From Plotosus lineatus (lineage: Eukaryota; Chordata; Actinopteri; Siluriformes; Plotosidae): a stretch of DNA of 64,000 nucleotides. Below the pieces are notes generated by a model that did no database searches, was not told where the DNA came from, and saw nothing but the letters and a program-made list of their open reading frames with translations. The stretch covers positions 39,158,564-39,222,563 of the forward strand of contig CM045734.1 of the NCBI GenBank assembly GCA_024760905.1, in the 5' to 3' direction. Numbering within the stretch: the stretch's first letter is position 1; the number at the start of each line of letters is the position of its first letter. Positions 37,180 through 47,517 of the stretch are shown here, one piece after another. The position numbers were made by a program, and so were the translations under genes.

Positions 37180-38036
37180 TTACGATGGGATAGGTGTTGC
37201 GTATTCACCCTGAAAAATGATACTAAATGTGGTTGGAAGCATCCATATAGTGTACACTCACACATCTAGCTGTGAGTCGTGTAAAATTCCACACAGACAT
37301 CAACTTTAGCTTTAACCTATAAGCTGTAAAACAGCAATGCATCCTTGCATGTCAAAATATATTAAATTACATTCATCAGAAATTTTATTTGCCATAATTA
37401 TTTAATATTTCAATATAAATAACATTCCATTCTCTGTCCAATATAAAATACAAAATATTCCTGCCAACGTAAATTAATCCCCCACTGAACTGCAACAAAT
37501 ATCAACTACCATTCAAAAATAAATCACACAAGTACAATACAGTGTGCTTCATTTAGGCTCCAACAAGATGTTTCAAAATAGAATTGGCTCATCAACTGAC
37601 TGCACTGTTTTAAAGCGCCACCTATCTGAAGTAATTTACTGACCTCTCATGGCAAGAGAAAGCAACTGTACATCAAAGAAATAACTCCATGAGATAACGT
37701 TTACAGGTAAGTTCTATAGAATTTGAGAATGTACAGGAGTGTAACGTTTCTATAAAAATATTGATAAATTAAGACCATGTTTATTTAGTCATTTAAAGCT
37801 CATGCTGATTAGGAGAGATCTCAGTATCAGCATGAATGTGGCTGCTCTAAATGGCACATGATGCTGCCAAAGGATAAATCTGAATGATCAATTCAATCCC
37901 AATTCAGTTTTATTTGTATAGTGTTTTTTTGCATCGTCACAAAGTAGTTTCACAGACTATTAAAACCTGTGGTGGGCCATGCATCTGGTTACTGGACCTT
38001 AAGTGGAGGCTTTAACGGACTGAATATCACCATTAT
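37180..38036. other. msh3 intron 8, no gene seen
   Basis: Unique-looking. At about 37900-37960 a CAATTCAGTTTTATTTGTAT block belongs to a very common fish repeat. Confidence 0.45.
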
Positions 38037-38050
38037 AACATTGCATTGAT

Positions 38051-38397
38051 TGAGGGCAGTGGTGGCCTGGTGGTATAGGGCGCTGGATCACTGGTCCTAA
38101 GGTTGGGGTGTTCGAGTCCCACTCTCCAGAAGGTTGCCACTGTCCCCCCCCAGTGCAGCTAACTGGGTTATCAAAGGCCGGCCATGTCTCTCACTGTCTA
38201 TGGTGTGAGGTTCATGTCAAAGAACCATTGCTGAATTTCGGAAAGAGTAGCTGCAAAGCCGTCAGCGTGTTTCCGTGCCGTTCTAAAGGGTTGTGTGAGG
38301 AAGGGCATCCGACATGAAAACCTATGCCACATTAAACGTGCGAATCATTCGCTGTGGCGACTCCTGATAAAGGTAAAAAGCCGAAAGGAAATCTCTC
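38051..38397 (+). mobile_element. full-length SINE, RTE-like tail, 14-bp target duplication
   Basis: It runs from the tRNA-like head (GGGCAGTGGTGGCCTGGTGG, box B GTTCGAGTCCC) through the body to a tail TTCGCTGTGGCGACTCCTGA ending AAAGCCGAAAGG. It is flanked by AACATTGCATTGAT (38037-38050) and AACGTTGCATTGAT (38398-38411). Confidence 0.92.
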
Positions 38398-38438
38398 AAC
38401 GTTGCATTGATACAAACCATTAATATATAAAACAAAAT

Positions 38439-38441
<3 letters not shown>

Positions 38442-38482
<41 letters not shown>
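38442..38482. repeat. (GA)n microsatellite
   Basis: About 41 bases of GA repeat. Confidence 0.95.
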
Positions 38483-38486
<4 letters not shown>

Positions 38487-38904
38487 TTGGTGCATTTCTG
38501 TTAGTAACTCTGAGCATTACATAACTTTCCCCAGTGTTTACCGGTGGAAGCTGCCGCTAAATTGATAAGTAAAGATAAATCCTATCTCCACTTCCTCAAC
38601 CTCTCCTTAAGATAAGATAAGATACAGCTTTATTAATCTCACAATGGAGAAATTCACTGAGATGCCAAGGTTTTTTGGAAATGTATGACTTGATGTTTTA
38701 GCATGCCCAACACCAAGTCAATATTTTCCTCCTCCTCCTTCAGCCATTATGGGCGTAAACAAATCTGACAAACTTATTGTGTGCAGATCACTACAGACTA
38801 TTCAGCTAGCCTTACCCTGACCGACTAATCAGAGGACAAAAAAAATGACGACGTTATATAAGCCCGCTAGGTGGTCTTGTGAGGCGACTATAAAATCTGA
38901 ATGA

Positions 38905-39280
38905 TTAAAGAAACATCCCTTAGAGATGGGATGAGAAGGGATGAGAAGGCTTCTCATGGGGTGAGAAGCTCAGCCATCCGGGATGAGCTAGGAGTAGAAA
39001 TGCTGCCCCTTCGCGTTGAGACGAGCCAGTTGAGGTGGCTCAGATATCTGATTAGAATGCTTCCCGTACACCTCCCTGGTGTGGTGTTTCAGGCATGTCC
39101 AACTGAGAAGAGACCCCGGGGGCAACCTAGAACACACGCTGGAGGGACTATGTCTCTCAGCAGGTCTGGGAACACCTCCGTGTCCCCAGGAAGAGCTGGA
39201 GGAAGTGCCTGAGGAAAGGGCTGTCTGGACCTCAATAATTAGGCTGCTGACCCCATGACCCAACCATGGATTAAGCGGAG
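38905..39280 (+). mobile_element. Rex3 LINE, 3' terminal fragment
   Basis: Plus-strand reading gives SSAIRDELGVEMLPLRVETS, then QLRWLRYLIRMLPVHLPGVV and FQACPTEKRPRGQPRT, the Rex3 C-terminus. It ends near GACCCAACCATGGATTAAGC with a short GGAAGATGG tail. It is strongly 5'-truncated and inactive. Confidence 0.85.
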
Positions 39281-39453
39281 GAAGATGGGGATACCTATTT
39301 TTCCTTGTTGATAGCTTTATCTAAATGCTGATATTTTCAATTATAAATCACACTAATTTAAAAGTAATTATTTAGATTTTTAAATTCAAAGTTTATTTTT
39401 AAGTTGTGAGTGGTAAATCCTGATTAAATCAAAATTTAATTCACAGAATTCAT

Positions 39454-39764
39454 CCCTTCATTTTCCTAACCAATTAATCCTAATTTGGGTCACAAGGAGG
39501 CTGGCGCCCATCTCAGCCAACTCTGAGCGATGACAAAGTACACCCTGAACATCTTGCCAGGCCATAGCAGGACAAATACTCACTGACAGCTATGCAGATA
39601 CTCTTGATGAAAGACAGCAATGGTTGTTTTACAGCCTCTAACCATAGACTGTGAGAGACATGGTTGGCCTTTGAGAACAGCAGTGACAACCGCTGACAGT
39701 CAGGCTTGAAGCCCCGACCTTGGAATCAGTAATCCAGCACTTTACCACCGACTGCCCCCCGCTC
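39454..39764 (-). mobile_element. full-length SINE, L2-like tail, 12-bp target duplication
   Basis: On the minus strand it starts with the SINE head (GGGGGGCAGTCGGTGGTAAA) and ends in the AGGATTAATTGGTTAGGAAA tail, not the RTE-like tail. It is flanked by CACAGAATTCAT at 39442-39453 and 39765-39776. The copy is more diverged than the others. Confidence 0.88.
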
Positions 39765-39957
39765 CACAGAATTCATAGTGTTGAAATAGATTCTCTGTTT
39801 GTACACATCTGTATTTATTGAAACCCCAAGCAGCTTCATTTCAGTTCTCACCATCACATTTTAAACTACTGTGTGTATATCTCCATGGAAAAAATGAAGG
39901 GACCACTTTTATTGGATATTTCCACTGTAAATGGTCTCAAATTTTTTTTCATGGCTG

Positions 39958-39977
39958 TGTGCGCGCGTGCGCGCATG

Positions 39978-40030
<53 letters not shown>

Positions 40031-40070
40031 ACACAAACACACAAACACACACACACACAAACAAACACAG
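39958..40070. repeat. (GC/GT)-(CA)n alternating purine-pyrimidine tract
   Basis: GTGTGCGCGCGTGCGCGCAT passes into (CA)n with CAAA interruptions. Alternating purine-pyrimidine DNA with CG steps is a good Z-DNA candidate. Confidence 0.9.
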
Positions 40071-40524
40071 TATATTCAACCAAATTTTTTTTGTTCACAA
40101 ATTCAAACATTCTTTAAATCACATTTCGTTATTTACATGAATGGTAGCACCCTTTAGATTCAAAAAATGTATTAAGTCTATTGAATTTAGTAAAATTCAT
40201 TTATTTTGCAATTGAAGCCCCAGAGATATTAGGGGCTCTGCAAGCTTGTATGTTTACAAAGGTTTTATAAATCTGAAAAGGTACTCTACGTGAACTTAAA
40301 TGAATTACTAAAGATGTGCATAATAAATACTTGAAAATGAGATCAATTCAAACCAAATGAAGACAACGCTGTAGTCATGGAAGTGAACAGTCAGTGCTAT
40401 AAACCCAATCTGAGTTTAAGATGTATTTTTGGGAGTTCAACGGCTTTATCTTAGTCCCTTTTTGCTGTATTTTCTCTAGTTAAGCATAGACAGCATGGTT
40501 ACTTTCAGGTTTAACACACAAATG

Positions 40525-40527
<3 letters not shown>

Positions 40528-40580
<53 letters not shown>
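40528..40580. repeat. (CA)n microsatellite next to the msh3 exon 8 donor
   Basis: About 53 bases of CA on plus, so the intron-8 transcript begins GTCAGACACTT and then (UG)n. Confidence 0.95.
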
Positions 40581-40582
<2 letters not shown>

Positions 40583-40591
40583 GTGTCTGAC

Positions 40592-40758
40592 CTGGCCAGA
40601 GCGATGGTCTGCAGGAGTCGCTCAGTGGCCTCAGAGAGGTTGGACGGTATCAGGATCTCTACAGGTTGGATTCTCAGTACTCTGGCTTCCAACTCTGAAC
40701 GAGACACATTATCTTTAAAAGTGTCAATCATGACGTCTCCGATGCTGGGCTGGACCAC
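40592..40758 (-). CDS. msh3: msh3 exon 8: connector domain
   Basis: 167 nt, phase 0 in and phase 2 out. The acceptor is ATGTAG and the donor CCAG|GTCAGA. It encodes VVQPSIGDVMIDTFKDN, SRSELEARVLRIQPVEILIP and SNLSEATERLLQ, the conserved connector (MutS-II) segment (human VQPATGEVVFDSFQD...LQPVELLLPSALSEQTE). A (TG)n tract begins about 10 bases into the following intron. Confidence 0.95.
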
Positions 40759-41751
40759 CTACATACAACACAGAACAATATCATTAAGTCTCATCTTCAT
40801 CCTCGGGTTTTAAAAACTGCAGTGCTCTGAATGGAAACACTTTACCTCTTATTAAAATTGAGCAATTGTCACAAGCGAAGTGTGGAGATTTTATGGTCTA
40901 TATTTAATTTAATGCTGAGCCTTTTACTACTCATTTGTGGCCACAAGTCATTAAAAATAGATATATATCGCCACCATGTCACCTCAGTAACTCGTTAGCA
41001 GTTCGTTTGGAGCGCTCTACTGTCTGTAAAGAAATTACCGCTGCAATGAAAAAACACCAACACAGGCTTTCTCTTTCCACTAACTAACACCACATTTGTT
41101 GCCTTTCTACATACTTTTAATGAAAAGCTCCAGACATGATGGAAACACGAAGCCCGAAATGATGAAGCTTGCAAAAATGAATCGTAAAACAATTTCAGAA
41201 AATCTCAGTGGAACTTAGAACAACAATTCTACATTCGTCTAATTAAAATAAAATTCCAACAAAGTGCCAACATGCTTGTGGATGTTTATCCTGGCACAGG
41301 CAAATCAGATTTTGGGGTTTTTTTTTATTTTTTATATTTGGTCATATTTATGCAGAAACAGATAAAATTCTTAAGTGTTAAGACATCCAAGCTCCACTCT
41401 AGATTTGACTTGAATTACAATTTGGTAAGTTTCGTGTTTCTATAAATATCCCGATCTGGAATTACAATCTTCACCTTTTTGTGTTACAATTTAAAACCTT
41501 GTATGATGTATTTATTAAAGAAAAGAATAAGGGGAAAAGTTCCTTCTGAAGACTTAAACCTTGAAAGCCTTATTCAAGAGCTGCACAACTGAAGTGAACG
41601 TGAGTAATTGATTGTAACCTGCTCAATAGAACATTATTTTCCACTCTGAAAAACCAAGGGCAGCATTGAACCAAATCAAAATGACTTCTAATACAATGGA
41701 AAAATGGATTATGAAACCAATATGATGCATGAATGGAACACCCCCCACACC

Positions 41752-41762
41752 CCCCCCCCCCC

Positions 41763-41793
<31 letters not shown>
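41752..41793. repeat. C-run followed by A-run
   Basis: About 14 C, then about 30 A, in msh3 intron 7. Confidence 0.95.
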
Positions 41794-41795
<2 letters not shown>

Positions 41796-42408
41796 GATCC
41801 GTAACTGAAAGCCCTACTCTCAGTACAAACTTAAACGTTTTCATATTATACTAATTTGTACATTATTAATTTGATTAAAAACACACACACACACACACAC
41901 ATTTTTGGTAAGTTAAATTAAGTAATGGTAATTGATTTGCTCCCCACAAACATTTTTTTCTTCAAATTTTTTTTCCATCTTAAAAGTAATAAATAAATCA
42001 AATTCTCTGATAATAGAAGAAAAATATTTCTTCCCTGTGGTCAGGAGAAGGATTTAAATGCCCAACAATCAGTCCAAGAAGTACTAGACGGTTTATCTGT
42101 TTTATATAAAAATACAGTACTTTAATGATCCCGGAGTAAATTGTGTGCCAATAATATGTATAGTATGTGTGTGAGTGTAGATATAAATTTTTCATAGTCA
42201 TCTGTTTCATAATTATTGGCACCCCTAAAAATTGCTAGGACATACAGACACTCCCTGACTTACATTCATCCGTTTTACCTTTTTTCGCTTTTTTTTTTAA
42301 GTCAAATTTTGAGTTTAGACGTACCTACATTGTACGCTGATGTAATGACGCTGCGTCCATTGTTTACAAATGACAGACTGAAAGTGCCCCTCCTTCTTCC
42401 CAGTTCAG

Positions 42409-42409
<1 letters not shown>

Positions 42410-42450
<41 letters not shown>
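42410..42450. repeat. (TA)n microsatellite, SINE target
   Basis: About 40 bases of TA directly upstream of a full-length SINE. Confidence 0.95.
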
Positions 42451-42453
<3 letters not shown>

Positions 42454-42454
<1 letters not shown>

Positions 42455-42798
42455 GCAGTGGTGGTCTAGTGGTATAGGGCGCTGGATCGCTGATCCAAAC
42501 GTTGGGGGTTCGAGTCCCACTCTCCACAAGGTTGTCACTGTCCCTCCCAGTGCGGCTAAGTGGGTTATCAAAGGGGGGCCATGTCTCTCACTGTCTATGG
42601 TGAGAGGGATGTAAAAGAACCATTGCTGACTTTCGTAAAGAGTAGCTGCAAAGTCGTCAGCGTGTTTCTGTCCCTTGCTAAAAGGGTTGTGACAGGAAGG
42701 GCATCCGACGTAAAAACCTCTGCCAAATCAAACGTGCGAATCAGATGATTCGCTGTGGCGACTCCTGAGTAAAAGGGAAAAAGCCGAAAGGAAGACAG
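42454..42798 (+). mobile_element. full-length SINE, RTE-like tail, inserted in a (TA)n tract
   Basis: The best-preserved copy. The head GGCAGTGGTGGTCTAGTGGT contains box A, and GGTTCGAGTCCC is box B. The body is GTCGTCAGCGTGTTTCTGTC, and the tail is GATTCGCTGTGGCGACTCCT then AAAGCCGAAAGGAAGACAG. Flanks are ATATATATAAG at 42443-42453 and 42799-42809. Confidence 0.95.
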
Positions 42799-42911
42799 AT
42801 ATATATAAGATAATGACCCTAAAATGTGGCCAAAACTACACAGAAATGGTTCACAGACCTCAACCCCATTGAAAACCTGTGAAGTGAGCTGAAGAGGAGA
42901 GCACAAAGGTG

Positions 42912-43312
42912 AGGACTGAGGAAAAGACAGGAGGCAGAGCTGGAGGCAGCAGAGATGAAAATGTTGAGGTTCTCTTTGGGAGTAACGAGGATGGATAGGA
43001 TCAGAAACGAGTACATCAGAGGGACAGCACATGTAAGATGTTTTGGAGACAAAGTCAGAGAGGCTAGATTGAGATGGTTTGGACATGTACAGAGGAGGGA
43101 TAGTGAGTATATTGGTAGTAGGATGCTGATGTTGGAACTGCCAGGCAAAAGGCCAAGAGGAAGACTAAAAAAGAAATTTATGGATGTGGTGAAGGAGAAC
43201 ATGAAGGTCGTTGGCGTAAGAGAAGAAGATGCAGAGGATAGGGTGAGATGGAGGCAGATGATTTGCTGTGACGACCCCTGAAGGGAACAGCCGAAAGGAA
43301 AAAAAGAAGACC
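42912..43312 (+). mobile_element. RTE LINE 3' fragment
   Basis: Plus-strand reading gives RQEAELEAAEMKMLRFSLGV, RMDRIRNEYIRGTAHVRCFG and LRWFGHVQRRDSEYIGSRML, ending in the 3' UTR GCTGTGACGACCCCTGAAGG then CAGCCGAAAGG. It is a 5'-truncated copy of the same family as 8988 and 48724. Confidence 0.9.
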
Positions 43313-43420
43313 TATGTTCTTAAGGAAAAAAAAATTATAAGAAGCTAAAGAAGACATCTTAACAAGGGGTGCCAATAATTATGGATGGCAGTGCATTATA
43401 TTATATATTGACAACGATGA

Positions 43421-43422
<2 letters not shown>

Positions 43423-43493
<71 letters not shown>

Positions 43494-43500
43494 TACATAC

Positions 43501-43546
<46 letters not shown>
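43423..43546. repeat. (TA)n(CA)n(CATA)n(CA)n microsatellite
   Basis: About 46 bases of TA followed by CA with a short CATACATA interruption at 43492-43508. Confidence 0.95.
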
Positions 43547-43548
<2 letters not shown>

Positions 43549-43673
43549 AATTTAATACAGAAATGTTTTATTTCATTTCTACAGCACTTATCTACATGTA
43601 TTTTCGGAATCAGTACTGTAATTTAATTTTACTGTCGAATTTTGATTTCGGGAAAGAAGAAAAAACCTCTTAC

Positions 43674-43807
43674 CACCAAGCCCACAGTCGGCTCCTTTCC
43701 TGGTTTCTCCCAGGTCTCACTCAAACACATCAGATAGCTGCTGGCTGTGTCCTGCACTACATCTTCGGCTTGCTCCAAATCTCTAAGCTTTAACAAGGGG
43801 TTAACAT
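43674..43807 (-). CDS. msh3: msh3 exon 7: end of MutS-I, start of connector
   Basis: 134 nt, phase 1 in and phase 0 out. The acceptor is TTTCAG and the donor GTG|GTAAGAG. It encodes DVNPLLKLRDLEQAEDVVQD and then TASSYLMCLSETWEK, matching the MSH3 segment around the human VNPLIKLDDAV...SYLLCISE region. The fish sequence differs in the loop but keeps VNPL.KL and SYL.C.SE. Confidence 0.93.
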
Positions 43808-44154
43808 CTGAAAGACAAACAATTACATGATTTTTTTTTATTAATCATTGCGTGTATTAAAATGTAATATACTGAAAAAGTTCTCATTACACCAAAATAT
43901 CAGGGTTTCCTCGAAAGCAAATGAAGGCATAGCCTTAGAATTAATTAATAATGCATTACTATTCGCCTTGGATTTACCAAAAGAGTCTCAATTATTGAAT
44001 AAATAATTTTTAAACACACATCTCGCAATTTATCAAGAATTCAATAAAAATAAAAAAATAATAAAATAGAATCTATGTATTGGTTAAATAAGCAAAAAAC
44101 ATACAACATTGGCAATGTTTGAAGCAATGGAGGAAAAAAAAGGTATGTACACAC

Positions 44155-44272
44155 CTTCCCCAACCAGTGTAGATCTGGTATAAAGTGCGCTCAGCTGCCG
44201 GGTGAAAAGGGAGCTCTTGTTGGCACTGGATGCTTTGATTGCTGATGTTTCAGTCTGTTTTACAACTCCAAC
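44155..44272 (-). CDS. msh3: msh3 exon 6: mismatch-binding domain
   Basis: 118 nt, phase 0 in and phase 1 out. The acceptor is GTGTAG and the donor GAAG|GTGTGT. It begins [14 protein letters not shown] and continues [20 protein letters not shown], the conserved MSH3 segment ending the first MutS domain. It joins exon 7 as an Asp codon split G|AT. Confidence 0.95.
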
Positions 44273-44340
44273 CTACACGCAAGTCAATCATATGTTACTT
44301 ATTTCAACATAAAAGACCTTAGAAAAAGAAATCATTGAAT

Positions 44341-44726
44341 GGCTCTGTTCTTCGAATTCGAAGATAGTGAAGAGTTATTTCTCCTCGCCTGCACCGAGTA
44401 TTTTTTGTATAGCGAGAAACAGTTTGCGCTGGCTGATCGCCACTCTCTAGGCCTAGGCCCCTTCCATGGTTGCTCAGCTGGCTGAGGCGGCTGTGGTGGT
44501 TCCTAGACTGACAGAAACACGCTGACGGCTTTGCAGCCTACTCTTTACGAAAGTTAGCAATGGTTCTTTTACATGCCTCTCACCATAGACAGTGGGAGAC
44601 ATGGCCTGCCTTTGATAACCCAGTTAACTGCACTGGGGGGGACAGTGACAACCTTGTGGGGACTCGAACCCCCAACCTTAGGATCAGCGATCCTGCGCCC
44701 TAACCACCAGATGAGCACTGCCCTCG
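44341..44726 (-). mobile_element. SINE with a third, unrelated 3' tail, 10-bp target duplication
   Basis: On the minus strand the SINE head and body (GGGCAGTGCTCATCTGGTGG to GTCAGCGTGTTTCTGTC) end at about 44511. About 170 bp of sequence unlike either other tail follow (GCCAGCGCAAACTGTTTCTC, TTCGAATTCGAAGAACAGAG). The whole is enclosed by ATCATTGAAT at 44331-44340 and 44727-44736, so the tail appears to be part of the inserted unit. It lies in msh3 intron 5. Confidence 0.75.
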
Positions 44727-45485
44727 ATCATTGAATAAGATGAAGCATGATATGGGGGAATATTCAGATCAAGTGGGTTCTATCAGAACAATTCTTCATA
44801 TCATACAAAAGGCAAATCCTAGCATTGTTTTATTATTGATTCAAGTTATTAGAAACTTAGTCAACTTTTCTGAGCAATGATGAATAAGTTAACTGTTCAG
44901 TCAATAACAAGAATTATTGGATGGCGTTCCACCAATCAGAAAAGACAGAATATTCCAAATGAATCAGAAATTTGATACCACTCATAGCAAAATAAAAATA
45001 ACTTTCACATACACACAGGTGACGTAGCGTCACACTGGTGTAGCCATGAACTATGCTGGCAGTTTTTGGTTCCATTATGAACTCGCATTTTATTAATGAT
45101 ATATATATAAAAGTTGGTCTTGGTCAGGATATCTCGGTCTACCAAAGAACACCTTTTGATTTAATGTATTTACCTGACTAGAACTGCCTGACGCCCTCCT
45201 ACGTCCCCATCTTTTTATTGATTTAACCTTTAAGTGCTAGCTGGAAAAGCGTAAGCTCTCCAAATTACCTCAATGCACTTTGGCATTAAAACATATATAC
45301 ATATATAAACAATAACATATCCTTCCAAAAGAAATTCATTCAGTTAACAGAAATGGACAACATGCTCAAATAGACAGTTTCAAAATCTCCCACATACTGT
45401 GCGTTCATGTTTATTTTATTTCTTTGTCTGAATTTATCTGTCACTATTTTGTAGCAAAACCAAGGCAGAGAACTACACCACTGAC

Positions 45486-45602
45486 TTTGTAGCCCTGAGA
45501 GACGAGGCGACGGACATGAACAAACAGGCGATGAGTTGGGATGCTGGCTGTCATGAAGTTATGATCCAGATGGCAAAAGATGTTTAACTCCTTTCCAGCA
45601 AT
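45486..45602 (-). CDS. msh3: msh3 exon 5: mismatch-binding domain
   Basis: 117 nt, 39 codons, phase 0 at both ends. The acceptor is GTACAG and the donor AAA|GTCAGT. It encodes [20 protein letters not shown] and then [10 protein letters not shown], nearly identical to the vertebrate MSH3 MutS-I domain. The donor after GYK gives a clean join to VGVVKQTE in exon 6, as in known MSH3 proteins. Confidence 0.95.
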
Positions 45603-45931
45603 CTGTACACAGCAACACAAAACAAACAAAAAAAAAGTGTTTAAATTTGTATACATCAGCAATTACTCGACTACGACTGTTCAACTCTCAGATGATTAGA
45701 ACTGGTATCCATTGTGAATAAAACTTGAGTCAAGAATCAGTTTATTTCTTGTAGTCAACGTCACCATTGTCCTGCATTAAAATAGAAAAAGGAAAATCAT
45801 ACAAATCACATTTTAGTTTGTCGTTGTGATTCTACATAGCATATGCTAATTAGGTTAGAGGGAAGTCTCGCACACAAGCTGCACTATGACTACTGCAGCA
45901 ATAGACTATGCCAGGGGCTGGAAGTCTGTTC

Positions 45932-45935
<4 letters not shown>

Positions 45936-45992
<57 letters not shown>

Positions 45993-45994
45993 TA

Positions 45995-46026
<32 letters not shown>
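45936..46026. repeat. (TA)n(CA)n microsatellite in msh3 intron 4
   Basis: About 43 bases of TA then about 48 of CA with CATA interruptions, about 65 bp beyond the exon 4 donor. Confidence 0.95.
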
Positions 46027-46030
<4 letters not shown>

Positions 46031-46089
46031 TGCATACAATCCTGTTCTTTGTTTTTCGTCCAGCATATGCAGTCTGCTCCATATCTCAC

Positions 46090-46296
46090 CTCTGCATCCT
46101 CCCCAAAGAACCTGTACTTGTAGCCACACTCCACACAAAGAATCGTGTCTTTATGTTGCTCTTTAATCTCCATGTACTGCTGTTCAAGGGGAGTATAGAT
46201 GCTTTTGGTCCTCTTATTAATTCCTGCTGGTTCTGGGGGACTCAACTTGGATGTAACCACACCTTTGGCTTTAGCAAACTGGCCCAAGTTATCTGT
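46090..46296 (-). CDS. msh3: msh3 exon 4: mismatch-binding domain (MutS-I)
   Basis: 207 nt, 69 codons, phase 0 at both ends. The acceptor is TCCTCAG and the donor GAG|GTGAGA. It contains [20 protein letters not shown] and then [16 protein letters not shown], the diagnostic start of the MSH3 MutS-I domain. The Tyr-Lys pair (about residues 220-221 of this reading) replaces the Phe-x-Glu of MutS/MSH6 and is the feature that lets MSH3 bind looped-out bases. The exon is immediately followed, inside intron 4, by a (TG)n/(TA)n tract. Confidence 0.95.
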
Positions 46297-46452
46297 CTGA
46301 GGAGAACATCAGAAACAACCTAGCATGAAAATATTGGAAAGAACAAAAGCCTCCAGATGGCTCAATGCCCCCCCCCCCACCATTATTCATCCAGCTACAG
46401 CTGTTAGTGAACGATTTCATAAATCATACAGACATACGTGTTGGCACAAAAC

Positions 46453-46655
46453 CTGTTTGTTAGTCTCTTCTTTAGTGTCCTCGTCCATCCTGACCAGTTC
46501 TGGTATCGTACTCTCTGGTTGTCCCATTCCAGAGCTGTCCATGTTCACACTCTCATAGTCTGTTCTGCACTCACTGCCTGCATGGCAGCTGAAACCTCGC
46601 AGCCTCTCCAGTGTGGAGCAAGAAAGACTTGCCTTCGAGGAAGAGCCTTGTTCAT
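46453..46655 (-). CDS. msh3: msh3 exon 3: acidic linker
   Basis: 203 nt, phase 1 in and phase 0 out. The acceptor is GGTAG and the donor CAG|GTTTTG. It encodes a Ser/Glu/Asp-rich disordered stretch containing LSCSTLERLRGF, corresponding to the variable MSH3 linker between PIP box and mismatch-binding domain. Sequence conservation is too low for recognition alone. The support is the frame agreement with exons 2 and 4. Confidence 0.75.
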
Positions 46656-46749
46656 CTACCACCAGAAAACATCAACACACCCAAATAAAATCCACCGTCA
46701 AAAAAGAAGAAGAAGAAAAAATACAGAATGGGAATTCCTTTCTTCTTAC

Positions 46750-46873
46750 ACTTAGTGCTTTCCTCAGTGTTCATCAGGCTCAGGGGAGTGTCCTCCTTCT
46801 CCAAGCTGTTCAAATTGGGAGAAACTTTAAGTCGTTTTTTTAAGGAGTCACCTCTGTCATGTAACTGCCGCCT
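46750..46873 (-). CDS. msh3: msh3 exon 2: basic linker
   Basis: 124 nt, phase 0 in and phase 1 out. The acceptor TTTCGAAG follows a T-rich tract and the donor is AAGT|GTAAG. It encodes a charged segment with a basic patch (DSLKKRLKVSPN) that resembles the lysine-rich, probably nuclear-localising part of the MSH3 N-terminal linker. The assignment rests on position, phase and the flanking exons, because this region is weakly conserved. Confidence 0.75.
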
Positions 46874-46974
46874 CTTCGAAATAAAAGTGCAGAAGCAAAA
46901 AAAAAATGGTTTTAATTTATGCAAACTTTTTCTCACATGATGCATAGGCTTACTACCATATTAAAGGTTAATTC

Positions 46975-47116
46975 TTTCATTCGCCAAATCACTTAATCCT
47001 ACTAGGGTCACAGGGAGGATGGAGTCTATCGCAGCCAACTCTGGGCAAAGGCACAGTATATCCTGAACAGCTTACCAGTCCATCACAGGGCCAACACACA
47101 CACATACACACACACA
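46975..47116 (-). mobile_element. L2-like SINE/LINE tail fragment
   Basis: The minus strand reads GTTGGCCCTGTGATGGACTG, then CCTCCCTGTGACCCTAGTAG and GATTAAGTGATTTGG, a 3' tail of the widespread L2-mobilised type. It lies in msh3 intron 1. Confidence 0.65.
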
Positions 47117-47517
47117 TTTACACTTGCACATCAGAGCAATTTGGAACAGCCAGGTTGTTTAATATGGATGTCTTTGGGTTGGAGGTTAGTGAGGTGACCT
47201 GCAGCATGGTCATGGTGCACATCACAGTAAAGGCACATCTTTGATATAGATTAGACAATATATTAAGCATTTTACCATCCTCACAGACCCTAGTGCTCAT
47301 TATGTAAGATACAAGCATGCATTTGCTAAATCAGGAGTGTTCACAGATCATTGCAGGTTATAAAAGCCCACGTGTGTTTAATGTGAATGTGTTCTATCCA
47401 CTATTAGTGTGAACAGCAACAGATTGTATTTACAAACTGTACAGCTATAAATAGCCACCGGTTCCAGGTTTATAATAACGTGCAGATGTAACGTGCATGT
47501 GTGATACCCATGCTCAC

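Larger units (their letters stand above)
42209..43386. mobile_element. Tc1-like transposon shell interrupted by other repeats
   Basis: Matching inverted ends are left CATAATTATTGGCACCCCT and right AGGGGTGCCAATAATTATGG. A remnant of the transposase DLNPIENLWSELKRRA region lies at 42850-42905 (CAACCCCATTGAAAACCTGT). Between them are a pogo-like end (42243-42405), a (TA)n tract, a SINE and an RTE fragment, showing successive insertion into an old Tc1 copy. It lies in msh3 intron 7. Confidence 0.7.

Noticed and set aside
42454..42530. Genuine tRNA gene at the SINE head
   Set aside because: Box A- and box B-like motifs are present, but the cloverleaf is not complete and the unit continues into a SINE body found at many sites.
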